Below are positions 1 to 7,837 of a DNA stretch of 64,000 bases, piece by piece. The notes beneath the pieces are model-generated. The model saw only the letters and a list, made by a program, of their open reading frames with translations. It did no database searches and was not told where the DNA came from. The position numbers and the translations under genes are program-made. Numbering within the stretch: position 1 is the first letter of the stretch; the number at the start of each line of letters is the position of its first letter. The DNA is taken from positions 1-64,000 of the forward strand of contig NZ_JTLD01000022.1 in NCBI RefSeq assembly GCF_000798815.1, read 5' to 3'. The stretch comes from Alistipes sp. ZOR0009. Lineage in GTDB: Bacteria > Bacteroidota > Bacteroidia > Bacteroidales > ZOR0009.

Positions 1-71
1 GTCCATTCGTCTAGGGGTTAGGACGCAAGATTTTCATTCTTGTAACAGGGGTTCGATTCCCCTATGGACTA
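1..71 (+). tRNA. tRNA-Glu (anticodon TTC), missing its first base
   Basis: The cloverleaf is readable. The anticodon stem CAAGA/TCTTG encloses loop TTTTCAT with anticodon TTC. The T arm is AGGGG-TTCGATT-CCCCT at 47-63, and the D-arm region CGTCTAGGGGTTAGGAC is typical of bacterial tRNA-Glu. The 3' acceptor strand ATGGACT (64-70) pairs with GTCCAT at 1-6 only if one more base precedes position 1, so the window edge cuts off base 1. The discriminator is A71 and no CCA is encoded. Confidence 0.93.
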
Positions 72-73
72 CA

Positions 74-99
74 AAGGCTACCAAACGGTAGCCTTTTTT
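74..99 (+). terminator. Rho-independent terminator of tRNA-Glu
   Basis: A perfect 9-bp stem, AAGGCTACC with GGTAGCCTT around a 4-nt loop, runs into a T tract directly after the tRNA. Confidence 0.85.
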
Positions 100-170
100 C
101 GTTGCATTTTGCTTGTGTAGGTCTCTCCGGTTTATTACCTTTACCCCCTATTTTCTTAAAAAATTTACAT

Positions 171-1043
171 ATGAGAATTATTGAACCATCAGAATTACTC
201 ATTAGAGAAGATGGTAGCATCTACCACCTACACCTGCTCCCAGAGCAACTTGCAGATACTGTTATTTTAGTTGGAGACCCTGGTCGTGTTGAGACAGTTG
301 CGGGCTATTTCGAGAGCATTGAGTGCAAAGTATCCAACCGCGAATTCTATACTATTACAGGTAAATATAATGGGCATAGAGTTTCTGTAATCTCTACTGG
401 TATCGGAACCGATAATATTGATATTGTTGTAAACGAACTCGACGCTTTAGTAAATATTGACTTTGCAACAAGAACGGTTAAGCCAGAATTTAAGAAGCTA
501 ACTCTTGTTAGGTTGGGTACATCTGGGGCTATTCAGGGGAATATTCCGTTGGGAACTAAGCTTATTTCAGAGATCTCTGTTGGCTTTGATGGCCTTCTGA
601 ATTTCTATGCAAATAGAGACGCTATTTCTGCCTTAGATTTAGAAGCCGCATTTATCCAACAAACCGGATGGAACGCTCAGCTACCTAATCCGTATTTTGT
701 TTACTCCTCAAAAGAACTTTTAGACCGCTTTTCTGGTTTTACAATGAAAGGAGCAACCATATCGGCTCCAGGGTTCTATGGTCCTCAAGGTCGCGTGCTA
801 CGTTTGCCTTTGGCTGACGAAAAAATTAACGATAAAATTGAGGCTTTTGAGCATAATGGAGTAAAAATTACTAACTTCGAGATGGAAAGTTCTGCATTAG
901 CAGGTTTAGCTAAGCTCCTAGGTCATGATGCTACAACCATTTGTACCATTATTGCCAACCGAGTTAACAAAACAGCGCTGGGGGACTACTCGACCGCTGT
1001 AAATGAAATGATAGAAAACACACTAAAGTGCCTACTGCCATAA
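171..1043 (+). CDS. Nucleoside phosphorylase (uridine phosphorylase-like)
   Basis: Predicted cytosolic pyrimidine or purine nucleoside phosphorylase of the NP-I family, which cleaves nucleosides with phosphate to free base and ribose-1-phosphate for salvage. The phosphate-binding motif GDPGR is at residues 35-39. A GTSGAIQG stretch follows mid-protein, and the C-terminal NFEMESSAL segment carries the glutamate that contacts ribose in this family. Length is 290 residues, slightly longer than E. coli Udp. ATG 171 was chosen because the open frame upstream (from 102) encodes a poorly conserved-looking leader that begins just after the tRNA terminator. The next gene starts 5 bases after the stop, suggesting co-transcription. 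The exact base specificity (uridine or other) cannot be read from the sequence. Confidence 0.85.
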   Translation: MRIIEPSELLIREDGSIYHLHLLPEQLADTVILVGDPGRVETVAGYFESIECKVSNREFYTITGKYNGHRVSVISTGIGTDNIDIVVNELDALVNIDFATRTVKPEFKKLTLVRLGTSGAIQGNIPLGTKLISEISVGFDGLLNFYANRDAISALDLEAAFIQQTGWNAQLPNPYFVYSSKELLDRFSGFTMKGATISAPGFYGPQGRVLRLPLADEKINDKIEAFEHNGVKITNFEMESSALAGLAKLLGHDATTICTIIANRVNKTALGDYSTAVNEMIENTLKCLLP

Positions 1044-1048
1044 GAAAG

Positions 1049-1915
1049 ATGCTAAAAGAGGAAGTAAATGCATTGGTTTCGCTAATTGATGACCCCGCAC
1101 CCGAGGTTTTTGAAGCGGTATCACAGCGCCTTTACGAACTAGGTCGAGATGCAATTCCTGTACTCGAAGAGTATTGGGCTCATTCGACCAACGAGTATCA
1201 GCAAAAGCTGATTGAGGGAGTTTTACAGCGTATTAATGATAATATTGCTGGCGAAGAAGCCCGCAATTGGCTGGCTAAAGGATGTAAAGATATTGTAGAA
1301 GGTGCCCACCTAGTGGCGCATCTTCTCTTTCCAGAGCTGCCGCTTTCCGACCTGCAGCTGCAGGTTGATAAGCTGGCCAAGGAGGTTTGGCTCGAAATCA
1401 ATAACAACCTGACCGCTTTTGAAAAAGTGAAGGTGATAAATCGCGTATTGTACGAGGAGTACCACTATTCTCCCGATCCGTTAAACCTGTTTGCGCCACA
1501 TTATTTTGCTCTAAACCACGTAATTCTAACCAAAAAAGGGAATCCTCTGAGTCTTTCGCTTCTTTACATGGCAATTGCTCAGCAGCTAGGAATGCCGATT
1601 TATGGGATAAGCTTACCACGGAATTTTATTCTGGCTTATAAAGACCCCTACCACGGAGATGATGATACGTTACCCGTATCGCAGCGCGTTCTCTTTTACA
1701 TAAATCCGTTTAATAGGGGGAGCGTTCTTAGTAAAAAGGAAATTGACTACTACCTAAATCAAATAAAAGAAACTCCGATAGATGCCTACTATCTACCTTG
1801 CGACAATCGAACCTCCATTATAAAGGTGCTTGAGAATCTTAAGCTTGTATACGATCAGGCAAAAAATGAGGCACAGGTTGCACGTGTAGAGGCGCTGCTA
1901 AAAATTATTGGCTAG
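1049..1915 (+). CDS. Transglutaminase-like (SirB1-type) protein
   Basis: A 288-residue cytosolic protein. The first third is helical and HEAT-like (repeated acidic/leucine helices around VFEAVSQRLYELG). The rest matches the transglutaminase-like core 2 / SirB1 family, with the signature NPLSLSLLYMAIAQQLG followed by an aromatic/His segment, FILAYKD. The biochemical role of this family is not established, and transpeptidase activity is not assumed. ATG 1049 lies 5 bases after the phosphorylase stop; an in-frame GTG at 1028 would overlap the upstream gene and is the alternative start. Its TAG shares a CTAG palindrome with the stop of the convergent small ferredoxin gene. Confidence 0.8.
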   Translation: MLKEEVNALVSLIDDPAPEVFEAVSQRLYELGRDAIPVLEEYWAHSTNEYQQKLIEGVLQRINDNIAGEEARNWLAKGCKDIVEGAHLVAHLLFPELPLSDLQLQVDKLAKEVWLEINNNLTAFEKVKVINRVLYEEYHYSPDPLNLFAPHYFALNHVILTKKGNPLSLSLLYMAIAQQLGMPIYGISLPRNFILAYKDPYHGDDDTLPVSQRVLFYINPFNRGSVLSKKEIDYYLNQIKETPIDAYYLPCDNRTSIIKVLENLKLVYDQAKNEAQVARVEALLKIIG

Positions 1916-2118
1916 TCAAAATTTATCCGTAGCTGGGAATTTTGCTCGTGGAGGTTTTCAAGCTCCTTCGAAAGTATGGTGTGTATGATTCCTTTACATC
2001 TGCCACATCCCGTAGATGCTTTGGTGAGCATCTGTATATCAACAATATTTTGGGCTCCTCCTTTTACGGCTTTTACAATTTCGGACTTGGTTACGCCCTT
2101 ACAGCTGCAAATAATCAT
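1912..2118 (-). CDS. BFD-like [2Fe-2S]-binding protein
   Basis: A 68-residue protein with cysteines at positions 4, 6, 38 and 41 (CxC-x31-CxxC), the pattern of the bacterioferritin-associated ferredoxin (BFD) [2Fe-2S] fold. Members either mobilise iron from bacterioferritin or occur as domains of NAD(P)H-dependent redox enzymes. No bacterioferritin lies in the window, so the partner is unknown. Its stop overlaps the stop of the convergent transglutaminase-like gene by 3 bases. Its 5' end faces the rpsF promoter, about 30 bp away. Confidence 0.85.
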   Translation of the reverse strand: MIICSCKGVTKSEIVKAVKGGAQNIVDIQMLTKASTGCGRCKGIIHTILSKELENLHEQNSQLRINFD

Positions 2119-2146
2119 ATAAATAGTAATACTGTGGTTGAAAAGA

Positions 2147-2177
2147 TTTGCGAATTAAGTAAAAATGCGTAACTTTG
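2147..2177 (+). promoter_or_regulatory. Canonical Bacteroidota promoter of rpsF operon
   Basis: TTTG at 2147-2150, then 19 bases, then TAACTTTG at 2170-2177. This fits the Bacteroidota -33/-7 consensus exactly (TTTG, 19-21 bases, TAnnTTTG). The predicted transcript starts about 25-30 bases upstream of the rpsF ATG. Confidence 0.8.
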
Positions 2178-2210
2178 CGACCTATTTTAACAAAACAAAA
2201 ACACGATCGT

Positions 2211-2564
2211 ATGTTAAATCAGTACGAAACCGTTTTCATCGTAACTCCCGTTTTATCTGATACTCAGGTAAAGGAAACGGTAAACAAATTTAAAAGCGTT
2301 ATCGCCGACAATGGTGGCGAAATCGTTTATGAAGAAGATTGGGGTCTTAAGAAATTGGCTTACCCTATCAACAAAAAAACTACAGGTTTTTACTACCTAG
2401 TTGAGTTTAAGGCTAACGGCGAACTTATCGACAAGTTAGAGACTCAATATCGTCGTGACGAGCGTATTATCCGTTTCTTGACATTCAAGATGGATAAGTT
2501 CGCTGCAGAGTACGCAGTAAAGAGAAGAAGTAACAAATCTGTAGAAAAAAAAGCGGAGGAATAA
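2211..2564 (+). CDS. rpsF: 30S ribosomal protein bS6
   Basis: A 117-residue protein beginning [14 protein letters not shown], the conserved first strand of bS6, which pairs with bS18 in the 30S platform. The [20 protein letters not shown] segment and the [13 protein letters not shown] segment are typical of the family. ATG 2211 gives the family-standard N terminus; an in-frame upstream extension would overlap the promoter. First gene of the rpsF-rpsR-rplI operon. The C-terminal lysine-rich tail is usual for Bacteroidota. Confidence 0.97.
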   Translation: MLNQYETVFIVTPVLSDTQVKETVNKFKSVIADNGGEIVYEEDWGLKKLAYPINKKTTGFYYLVEFKANGELIDKLETQYRRDERIIRFLTFKMDKFAAEYAVKRRSNKSVEKKAEE

Positions 2565-2567
2565 GCC

Positions 2568-2837
2568 ATGGCTCAAGGACAAAGTGAAATCAGATATCTT
2601 AACCCACCTACAGTAGACGTTAAGAAGAAGAAGTATTGCCGTTTTAAAAAGAACGGAATTAAATATGTTGATTATAAGGATGCAGAATTTCTTAAGAAAT
2701 TCTTAAACGAGCAAGGTAGAATTCTTCCACGCCGCATCACTGGAACTTCTCTTAAGTTCCAAAGAAGAGTTGCTCAGGCAGTGAAAAGAGCTCGTCATCT
2801 TGCGCTGCTTCCATTTGTAACCGACATGTTGAAGTAA
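2568..2837 (+). CDS. rpsR: 30S ribosomal protein bS18
   Basis: An 89-residue protein with the bS18 core: a [17 protein letters not shown] segment, [15 protein letters not shown], and the C-terminal [13 protein letters not shown] helix. It lies 3 bases after rpsF and has a visible GGAGG about 9 bases upstream of the ATG, unusual in this phylum but common in ribosomal operons. In the 30S platform it binds next to bS6, in keeping with the gene order. Confidence 0.97.
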   Translation: MAQGQSEIRYLNPPTVDVKKKKYCRFKKNGIKYVDYKDAEFLKKFLNEQGRILPRRITGTSLKFQRRVAQAVKRARHLALLPFVTDMLK

Positions 2838-2858
2838 TAACCCGGAGGACTAATAGAG

Positions 2859-3299
2859 ATGGAAATCATACTTAAGCAAGATGTAGAAAACCTTGGTCAC
2901 AAGGATGAGATCGTTGTAGTTCGCAACGGTTATGCTAATAACTTCCTTATCCCTCAAGGTATGGCAATGGTTGCTACTCCTTCAGCGAAGAAAGTTCACG
3001 CTGAAAACATGAAGCAACGTGCACACAAGGAAGCTAAGATTAAGAACGACGCTATCGAGCTAGGAAAGAAAATCGAAACTCTTACACTAACTATTGGTGC
3101 TAAGGTTTCTAACACTGGTAAGATCTTCGGTTCTGTAAACAATATCCAAATCGCAGAAGCTCTAGAGGCTCAAGGTTACAGCATTGATCGTAAGATGATT
3201 GTTGTTAGCGATGTAAAGGAAATTGGAACTTACACTGCTGATGTTAAGCTTCACCGCGAAGTAAAAGTTAAGGTTAACTTCACCGTTATCGCTGAGTAA
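2859..3299 (+). CDS. rplI: 50S ribosomal protein bL9
   Basis: A 146-residue protein starting MEIILKQDVENLGHKDEIV. The NGYANNFLIPQGMA motif is diagnostic of bL9 (N-terminal 23S-binding domain). A long connecting helix (residues about 45-75) and a C-terminal domain with GKIFGSVNNIQIAEAL follow. A GGAGG lies upstream of the start. Last gene of the operon, followed by a strong terminator. Confidence 0.97.
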   Translation: MEIILKQDVENLGHKDEIVVVRNGYANNFLIPQGMAMVATPSAKKVHAENMKQRAHKEAKIKNDAIELGKKIETLTLTIGAKVSNTGKIFGSVNNIQIAEALEAQGYSIDRKMIVVSDVKEIGTYTADVKLHREVKVKVNFTVIAE

Positions 3300-3318
3300 T
3301 CTTACCTTAAAATATTTG

Positions 3319-3348
3319 AAGGACCTCCATTTTGGGGGTCCTTTTTTT
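3319..3348 (+). terminator. Terminator of rpsF-rpsR-rplI
   Basis: AAGGACCTCC pairs with GGGGGTCCTT around a short A/T loop and runs into seven T residues. Confidence 0.88.
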
Positions 3349-3367
3349 ATACCTACGTTATTATAGC

Positions 3368-3375
3368 TACTTTTG
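3368..3375 (+). promoter_or_regulatory. -7 promoter element of the helicase gene
   Basis: TACTTTTG matches TAnnTTTG and lies 23 bases before the ATG. The -33 region falls in the T tract of the preceding terminator and is not distinct. Confidence 0.5.
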
Positions 3376-3398
3376 ATTGTAGTAAAAGGCATATTGAA

Positions 3399-5882
3399 AT
3401 GGATAAAATGGAAAACCCACAGCTGCAGCTTGCCTCCGACTTTGTAAGGTATACCAACAAGAATATCTTTCTAACGGGAAAGGCCGGTACTGGTAAAACA
3501 ACGTTTCTGCACAACCTTAAGAGGGAGGCTGTAAAGCGGATGATAATAGTGGCACCAACAGGTGTTGCGGCCATAAATGCAGGGGGAGTAACCATACACT
3601 CGTTTTTTCAGCTTCCATTTGGTCCCCAAATTCCGAAGCGAACCGGTGTAGTGTCCGATTTTGAGGAGCCACCCGTAAATGCTGATAAGCAGTCGGCGCA
3701 GCATAAGTTTAGCAAGGAGAAGGTAAATATTATACGAAGCATCGACTTGCTGGTGATCGATGAGATAAGCATGGTGCGCGCTGATATGCTGGATGCCATA
3801 GATGAGGTTTTACGGAGGTATAGGGATAGGTACAAGCCATTTGGAGGTGTACAGCTGCTTATGATTGGGGACCTGCAGCAGCTGGCTCCCATTGTGAAGG
3901 ATAGCGAGTGGGATTTGCTTAGAGCGTACTACGATACGGTATTCTTCTTTAGCAGCCTAGCTCTGCGTCAGACAGAGCTGGTGTCTATCGAACTTAAGCA
4001 TATCTATCGCCAGAGCGATGAGCGATTTATTCGGATTCTGAATCAGGTTAGAGAGAATAGGATAGATACGGAAACGTTAGCCGAGCTGAATAAACGCTAT
4101 ATTCCCAACTTTGAGTACGACGAGTCGGAGCGCTACATTACGCTTACAACTCACAACAATCAGGCGCAATCCATAAACAGCAAGAAGCTAGATGCCATAA
4201 AGGAAGCACCAGTACGCTTTACGGCAACGGTATCTGGAGACTTTCCCGAGTACTCGTACCCAACCGATAAGGAGCTAACGTTGAAGCAGGGAGCACAGGT
4301 GATGTTTGTGAAGAACGATAGCTCGCGCGAGAAATTATACTATAACGGCAAGATAGGTAGTATTGTAGATATTGACGAAGAGGTAATATGGGTGCAATGC
4401 CCCAACGAAGAGGATGCGATTGCGGTTCAGCGCGCCGAATGGCAGAGCTTTAAGTTTAGCATAGACCCAAACACTGACGAGATTACCGAATCGGTAATAG
4501 GATCTTTTATTCAGTATCCCTTGAAGCTGGCCTGGGCAATTACCATTCATAAAAGCCAAGGGTTGACATTTGAACGGGCAATTGTTGATGCGCAGCTTTC
4601 GTTTGCCAGCGGGCAGGTGTACGTGGCGCTTAGCCGTTGCAAAACGCTCGAAGGGCTTGTTCTGCGCAGCCCTATTCAGGCTAGCAGCATCAAAACAGAT
4701 GTTACCGTCGACTCTTTTTCGAGGCATGTGGAGGAAAATTTGCCGTCGGAGCAGCAGCTTGCCGCAAGCAAGCGCGAGTACGAGCGGCTGTTGCTGGTTG
4801 ATCTTTTTGGATTCGAACATATTGGCCGTATGCTAGGCTACACCCGAAAGGTGGCTGCGGAGCATGCCGAGTCGACTGGAGATGTGCTTAGAAATGCGCT
4901 TGCTGTGGTGGCCGAACGCTTTAGAACCGAGATTGCCGATGTGGCCGCGAAGTTTCAGTACCAGCTTTCGCAGTTTTGCGCGATGCCCCAAGAGGTGGAG
5001 ACAAATGAGTTTTTGCAGGAAAGGGTCATAAAGGGGGCTGGCTACTTTAAAGAAAAGGTGAATGCCATTTTGGTGGATGAGCTTGATAGCTTGGCCATCG
5101 ACATTGATAATAAGGCCGTGAAGAAGTCTATTGTAGACTCGATTGGTCGTATAGAGAACGAGGTTAGACAAAAGCTGGTTTGCCTTGAAGCTACCCAAAA
5201 AGGGTTTAAGGTGGCCGACTACCTGCATACCCGAGCTGTTTCGGCTATCGATAAGGCTGCTCCTAAAAAGGATACTCCCTCTAAGGTGTCGTCGGAGATT
5301 GTTAACCCGCAGCTGTACCTGGCGCTTAAGAACTGGCGTAACCTAAAGGCTGAGGAGCTAAATGTTCCCCACTACCTGATTATGCCGCAGAAGACGCTTT
5401 TCGAGATATTGGATAAGCTTCCAACATCGGTTGACGCGCTGAAGAGGGTAAAAGGATTTGGGGAAAAGAAGGTGCGGCAGTTTGGCTCTGAGATTGTCCA
5501 GATTGTAATGGACTACTGCGATGACGAGGGCATAGACTACTCGAAAGCGTACAAGATGGAGATGCCAGAAGAGCCCAAGAAGCAAAAGGTGGATACCAAA
5601 ATGGAAACGCTACGCCTGTTTAGGGAGGGCCGATCGCTACAGGAGATTGCTGATGAGCGAAACTTTTCCCGATCGACCATAGAGAAGCATATAACCGACT
5701 TGATTGCAAACGATGATGTTGCTGTTGAAGCGCTGTTGGCCGAGGAGCGCATAGACGAAATTACCCGCTGCATGCGCGAGGCTAAGAGCCGAAGCGTATC
5801 CGAGCTAAAAGCAGCGCTGGGTGATGGCTATTCCTATGCCGAGATTCGGTTTGTGTTGGCTAGCCTAAATGTTGGCAGCTAA
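3399..5882 (+). CDS. PIF1-like helicase with HRDC and C-terminal HTH
   Basis: An 827-residue predicted superfamily 1B DNA helicase. Walker A GKAGTGKT is at 27-34, Walker B DEIS at 121-124, and motif III GDLQQLAP at 157-164. A C-terminal helicase half has AITIHKSQGLTF and VYVALSRCKTLEG (motifs V/VI). After a helical linker, an HRDC domain (about 640-712, with LPTSVDALKRVKGFGEKK) and a helix-turn-helix near 745-800 (GRSLQEIADERNFSRSTIEKH) complete it. This architecture is widespread in Bacteroidota. PIF1 helicases act in replication and repair, including G-quadruplex unwinding; the role here is inferred. ATG 3399 is used, and Met4 (3408) is an alternative. Monocistronic by context. Confidence 0.88.
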   Translation: MDKMENPQLQLASDFVRYTNKNIFLTGKAGTGKTTFLHNLKREAVKRMIIVAPTGVAAINAGGVTIHSFFQLPFGPQIPKRTGVVSDFEEPPVNADKQSAQHKFSKEKVNIIRSIDLLVIDEISMVRADMLDAIDEVLRRYRDRYKPFGGVQLLMIGDLQQLAPIVKDSEWDLLRAYYDTVFFFSSLALRQTELVSIELKHIYRQSDERFIRILNQVRENRIDTETLAELNKRYIPNFEYDESERYITLTTHNNQAQSINSKKLDAIKEAPVRFTATVSGDFPEYSYPTDKELTLKQGAQVMFVKNDSSREKLYYNGKIGSIVDIDEEVIWVQCPNEEDAIAVQRAEWQSFKFSIDPNTDEITESVIGSFIQYPLKLAWAITIHKSQGLTFERAIVDAQLSFASGQVYVALSRCKTLEGLVLRSPIQASSIKTDVTVDSFSRHVEENLPSEQQLAASKREYERLLLVDLFGFEHIGRMLGYTRKVAAEHAESTGDVLRNALAVVAERFRTEIADVAAKFQYQLSQFCAMPQEVETNEFLQERVIKGAGYFKEKVNAILVDELDSLAIDIDNKAVKKSIVDSIGRIENEVRQKLVCLEATQKGFKVADYLHTRAVSAIDKAAPKKDTPSKVSSEIVNPQLYLALKNWRNLKAEELNVPHYLIMPQKTLFEILDKLPTSVDALKRVKGFGEKKVRQFGSEIVQIVMDYCDDEGIDYSKAYKMEMPEEPKKQKVDTKMETLRLFREGRSLQEIADERNFSRSTIEKHITDLIANDDVAVEALLAEERIDEITRCMREAKSRSVSELKAALGDGYSYAEIRFVLASLNVGS

Positions 5883-6040
5883 TGGAACTGAATGCTCCGT
5901 TAACGAGCCTATAGTAGTAATAATTTATCTGTAAATGGGCTCGATTTAACAATCTACAATGCTTTAAATCTCTGAAATTTACCGCCGTTTTGTTACTCCC
6001 TTACACCTTTTACCAACAGAAGGTGGTAACACAGTTGGCT

Positions 6041-6547
6041 ATGAAACGAGGCGTTAGGTTAGGACTGGTGCTGCTTGCTACTTGGATGGCAACCAGCGCT
6101 TACGGACAGGTGAGCGATTCTGCTGCCATATATGTAATAAAGCGGGCTTTTCTATTTACAAAATCTGATACCATCGATGTCTCCAAAAACTTTTTGGCCG
6201 ATACTTCTGCTGTAGTTATTGCCACCGAGGGACGAGATACTTCCTACTTTACTATTTCTAATTTGCAGGGTAAGCAGATATGCGTTGGAGAGGTGCTACG
6301 CGAGGCAATCCCCTTGCAGGATGGTGTAGTTACCTACTCAGGGAGGTTTGTTTGCGACCTTGGGCGGGTGGTTACCGGCAACCATCTCTTTATAACCGAG
6401 CAGGCTGTGGAGCGGTACAACGGAGCCGATTCTCTTTTTATTGTCGATATTATCTTCGATCAGCCAATTTCACTGCGGTTTATTACCGATAAAATCAAGG
6501 GCGTGATATCGCATTCGCCCATTGCCTCTACAGGGGCCGACCTTTAA
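6041..6547 (+). CDS. Secreted protein of unknown function
   Basis: 168 residues starting with a clear signal peptide (MKRGVRLGLVLLATWMATSAYG, cleavage near residue 22). The remainder is beta-rich, with no motif I recognise and no cysteine pattern beyond two single Cys. ATG 6041 is preferred because it puts the signal peptide at the very N terminus; the frame is open further upstream (from 5990). The gene is isolated: the helicase gene ends about 160 bp before, and a repeat-bearing gap follows. Confidence 0.6.
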   Translation: MKRGVRLGLVLLATWMATSAYGQVSDSAAIYVIKRAFLFTKSDTIDVSKNFLADTSAVVIATEGRDTSYFTISNLQGKQICVGEVLREAIPLQDGVVTYSGRFVCDLGRVVTGNHLFITEQAVERYNGADSLFIVDIIFDQPISLRFITDKIKGVISHSPIASTGADL

Positions 6548-6779
6548 CGATAGAGGTATATAGATCCGATATATACTAAAAAATACTCGTAGGACGTTTA
6601 GTCTCGATCCAACATCCATTTTTTTATATGTAACAGTACTCCAAGTGCCTCACTCTAACGGTGAGGTATTTCTGCCTTTGTCTCCGTTTTGGGGCGAATG
6701 TAATCCCATACTATGGCTCGATAGACTTTGCTGCATATCCTGATTAACTCTAGAAGAGGCTTATAGAAGATGTTGCTTG

Positions 6780-6932
6780 GGTTCGTACTAGAGAGATGAT
6801 GGGTTCGATAGAACCCAATCGAGGGTTCGATGGAACCCAACGGAGGGTTCGGTGGAACCCAACGGATGGTTCGGTAGAACCCAACGGATGGTTCGGTAGA
6901 ACCCAACGAATGGTTCGGTAGAACCCTCGAAG
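6780..6932 (+). repeat. 22-bp tandem repeat of small hairpins, seven units
   Basis: Seven head-to-tail 22-bp units begin at 6780, 6802, 6824, 6846, 6868, 6890 and 6912. The first is degenerate and the last incomplete. Each good unit carries the palindrome GGTTC-GGTA-GAACC followed by CAACGGAT or a close variant, so each RNA copy could fold into its own 5- to 6-bp hairpin. Because 22 is not a multiple of 3, reading frames on the minus strand run through it, but the resulting EPSVGF / RTIRW peptides look like artefacts. It sits in the 549-bp gap (6548-7096) before gldF, which otherwise shows only the gldF promoter. Confidence 0.9.
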
Positions 6933-7044
6933 AGTAGGAGAAAGCCATTTGTGAGTTGTCCTAAGGCATTTGAGTAGGGTAGAGGGGGGCGTAGGTGCCT
7001 CTCGTATTCTTTCTTTCATAAAGTAGTATTTTATAAGGTTAATC

Positions 7045-7076
7045 TTTCGGCTAATTACTTTTAGATGCTACTTTTG
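7045..7076 (+). promoter_or_regulatory. Promoter of gldF operon
   Basis: TTTC at 7045-7048 (one mismatch to TTTG), a 20-base spacer, and TACTTTTG at 7069-7076 (TAnnTTTG). It lies 20 bases before the GldF ATG at 7097. Confidence 0.55.
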
Positions 7077-7096
7077 TACTCAAATCATTGGGAATA

Positions 7097-7831
7097 ATGA
7101 GAAGTATTCTTTTTAAGGAGGTAAGCACCTTCTTTTCCACCATAACAGGGTATGTTGCTGTGGGCATTTTCTTGGCCATAAACAGCTGGTTTATGTGGAT
7201 ATCGCCAGGCGACTATAACGTTATCGATGGGGGCTACGCCTCGCTCGATACGCTCTTCTTTATTGCACCTTGGGTGTTTTTGCTGCTGGTACCAGCGGTA
7301 ACGATGCGCTCGTTTGCCGAGGAGAAGAAGACGGGAACCATGGAGCTGCTGCTTACACGACCTCTTACCGACTTTCAGCTGGTGATGGGGAAGTTTCTAG
7401 GAGCCGTAGTGCTGGTTGTAATTGCGCTGGTGCCAACGCTAATCTACTTCTTTTCGGTGTACCAGCTGGCCAACCCGGTTGGTAATGTAGATATGGGTGC
7501 GCTGTGGGGCTCTTTTATTGGGCTCTTCTTTTTGGCCGCCAGCTATGCCGCCATTGGAATATTTTCCTCTTCGTTAACCGATAATCAGATCGTGTCGTTT
7601 ATTCTTGCAGCGGTTCTTTGCCTGTTCATGTACATTGGCTTCGATTCGTTGGGGGCGTTTCCCATCCTAAAATCGGTGGATAGCTTGGTGGTGAACTTTG
7701 GTATAAACGAGCACTACAAGTCGATGAGCAAGGGGGTGATTGATACCCGCGATGTCATCTACTTTGCTAGCAGCATTGGCGTTTTTATATACGCCACGAT
7801 GCTAAAAATACAATCACGTAACTGGAAATAG
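7097..7831 (+). CDS. gldF: Gliding-type ABC transporter permease GldF
   Basis: A 244-residue ABC-2 type permease with about six membrane segments, beginning MRSILFKEVSTFFSTITGY. The cytoplasmic MRSFAEEKKTGTMELLLTRP segment after the second membrane helix is the hallmark of GldF / NosY-like permeases. In Flavobacterium johnsoniae GldF with GldA (ATPase) and GldG forms an ABC transporter required for gliding, but homologues occur in many non-gliding Bacteroidota. The ATPase GldA is not in this window. ATG 7097 is chosen over TTG 7088. gldG follows after 6 bases. Confidence 0.88.
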   Translation: MRSILFKEVSTFFSTITGYVAVGIFLAINSWFMWISPGDYNVIDGGYASLDTLFFIAPWVFLLLVPAVTMRSFAEEKKTGTMELLLTRPLTDFQLVMGKFLGAVVLVVIALVPTLIYFFSVYQLANPVGNVDMGALWGSFIGLFFLAASYAAIGIFSSSLTDNQIVSFILAAVLCLFMYIGFDSLGAFPILKSVDSLVVNFGINEHYKSMSKGVIDTRDVIYFASSIGVFIYATMLKIQSRNWK

Positions 7832-7837
7832 GGAAAG

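Noticed and set aside
3471-5773. Many antisense frames inside the helicase gene
   Set aside because: Shadows of a well supported 827-residue protein.
6655-7019. Two overlapping minus-strand frames with repeated EPSVGF / RTIRW peptides
   Set aside because: They are created by the 22-bp repeat being open in all frames. There is no promoter, start context or domain.
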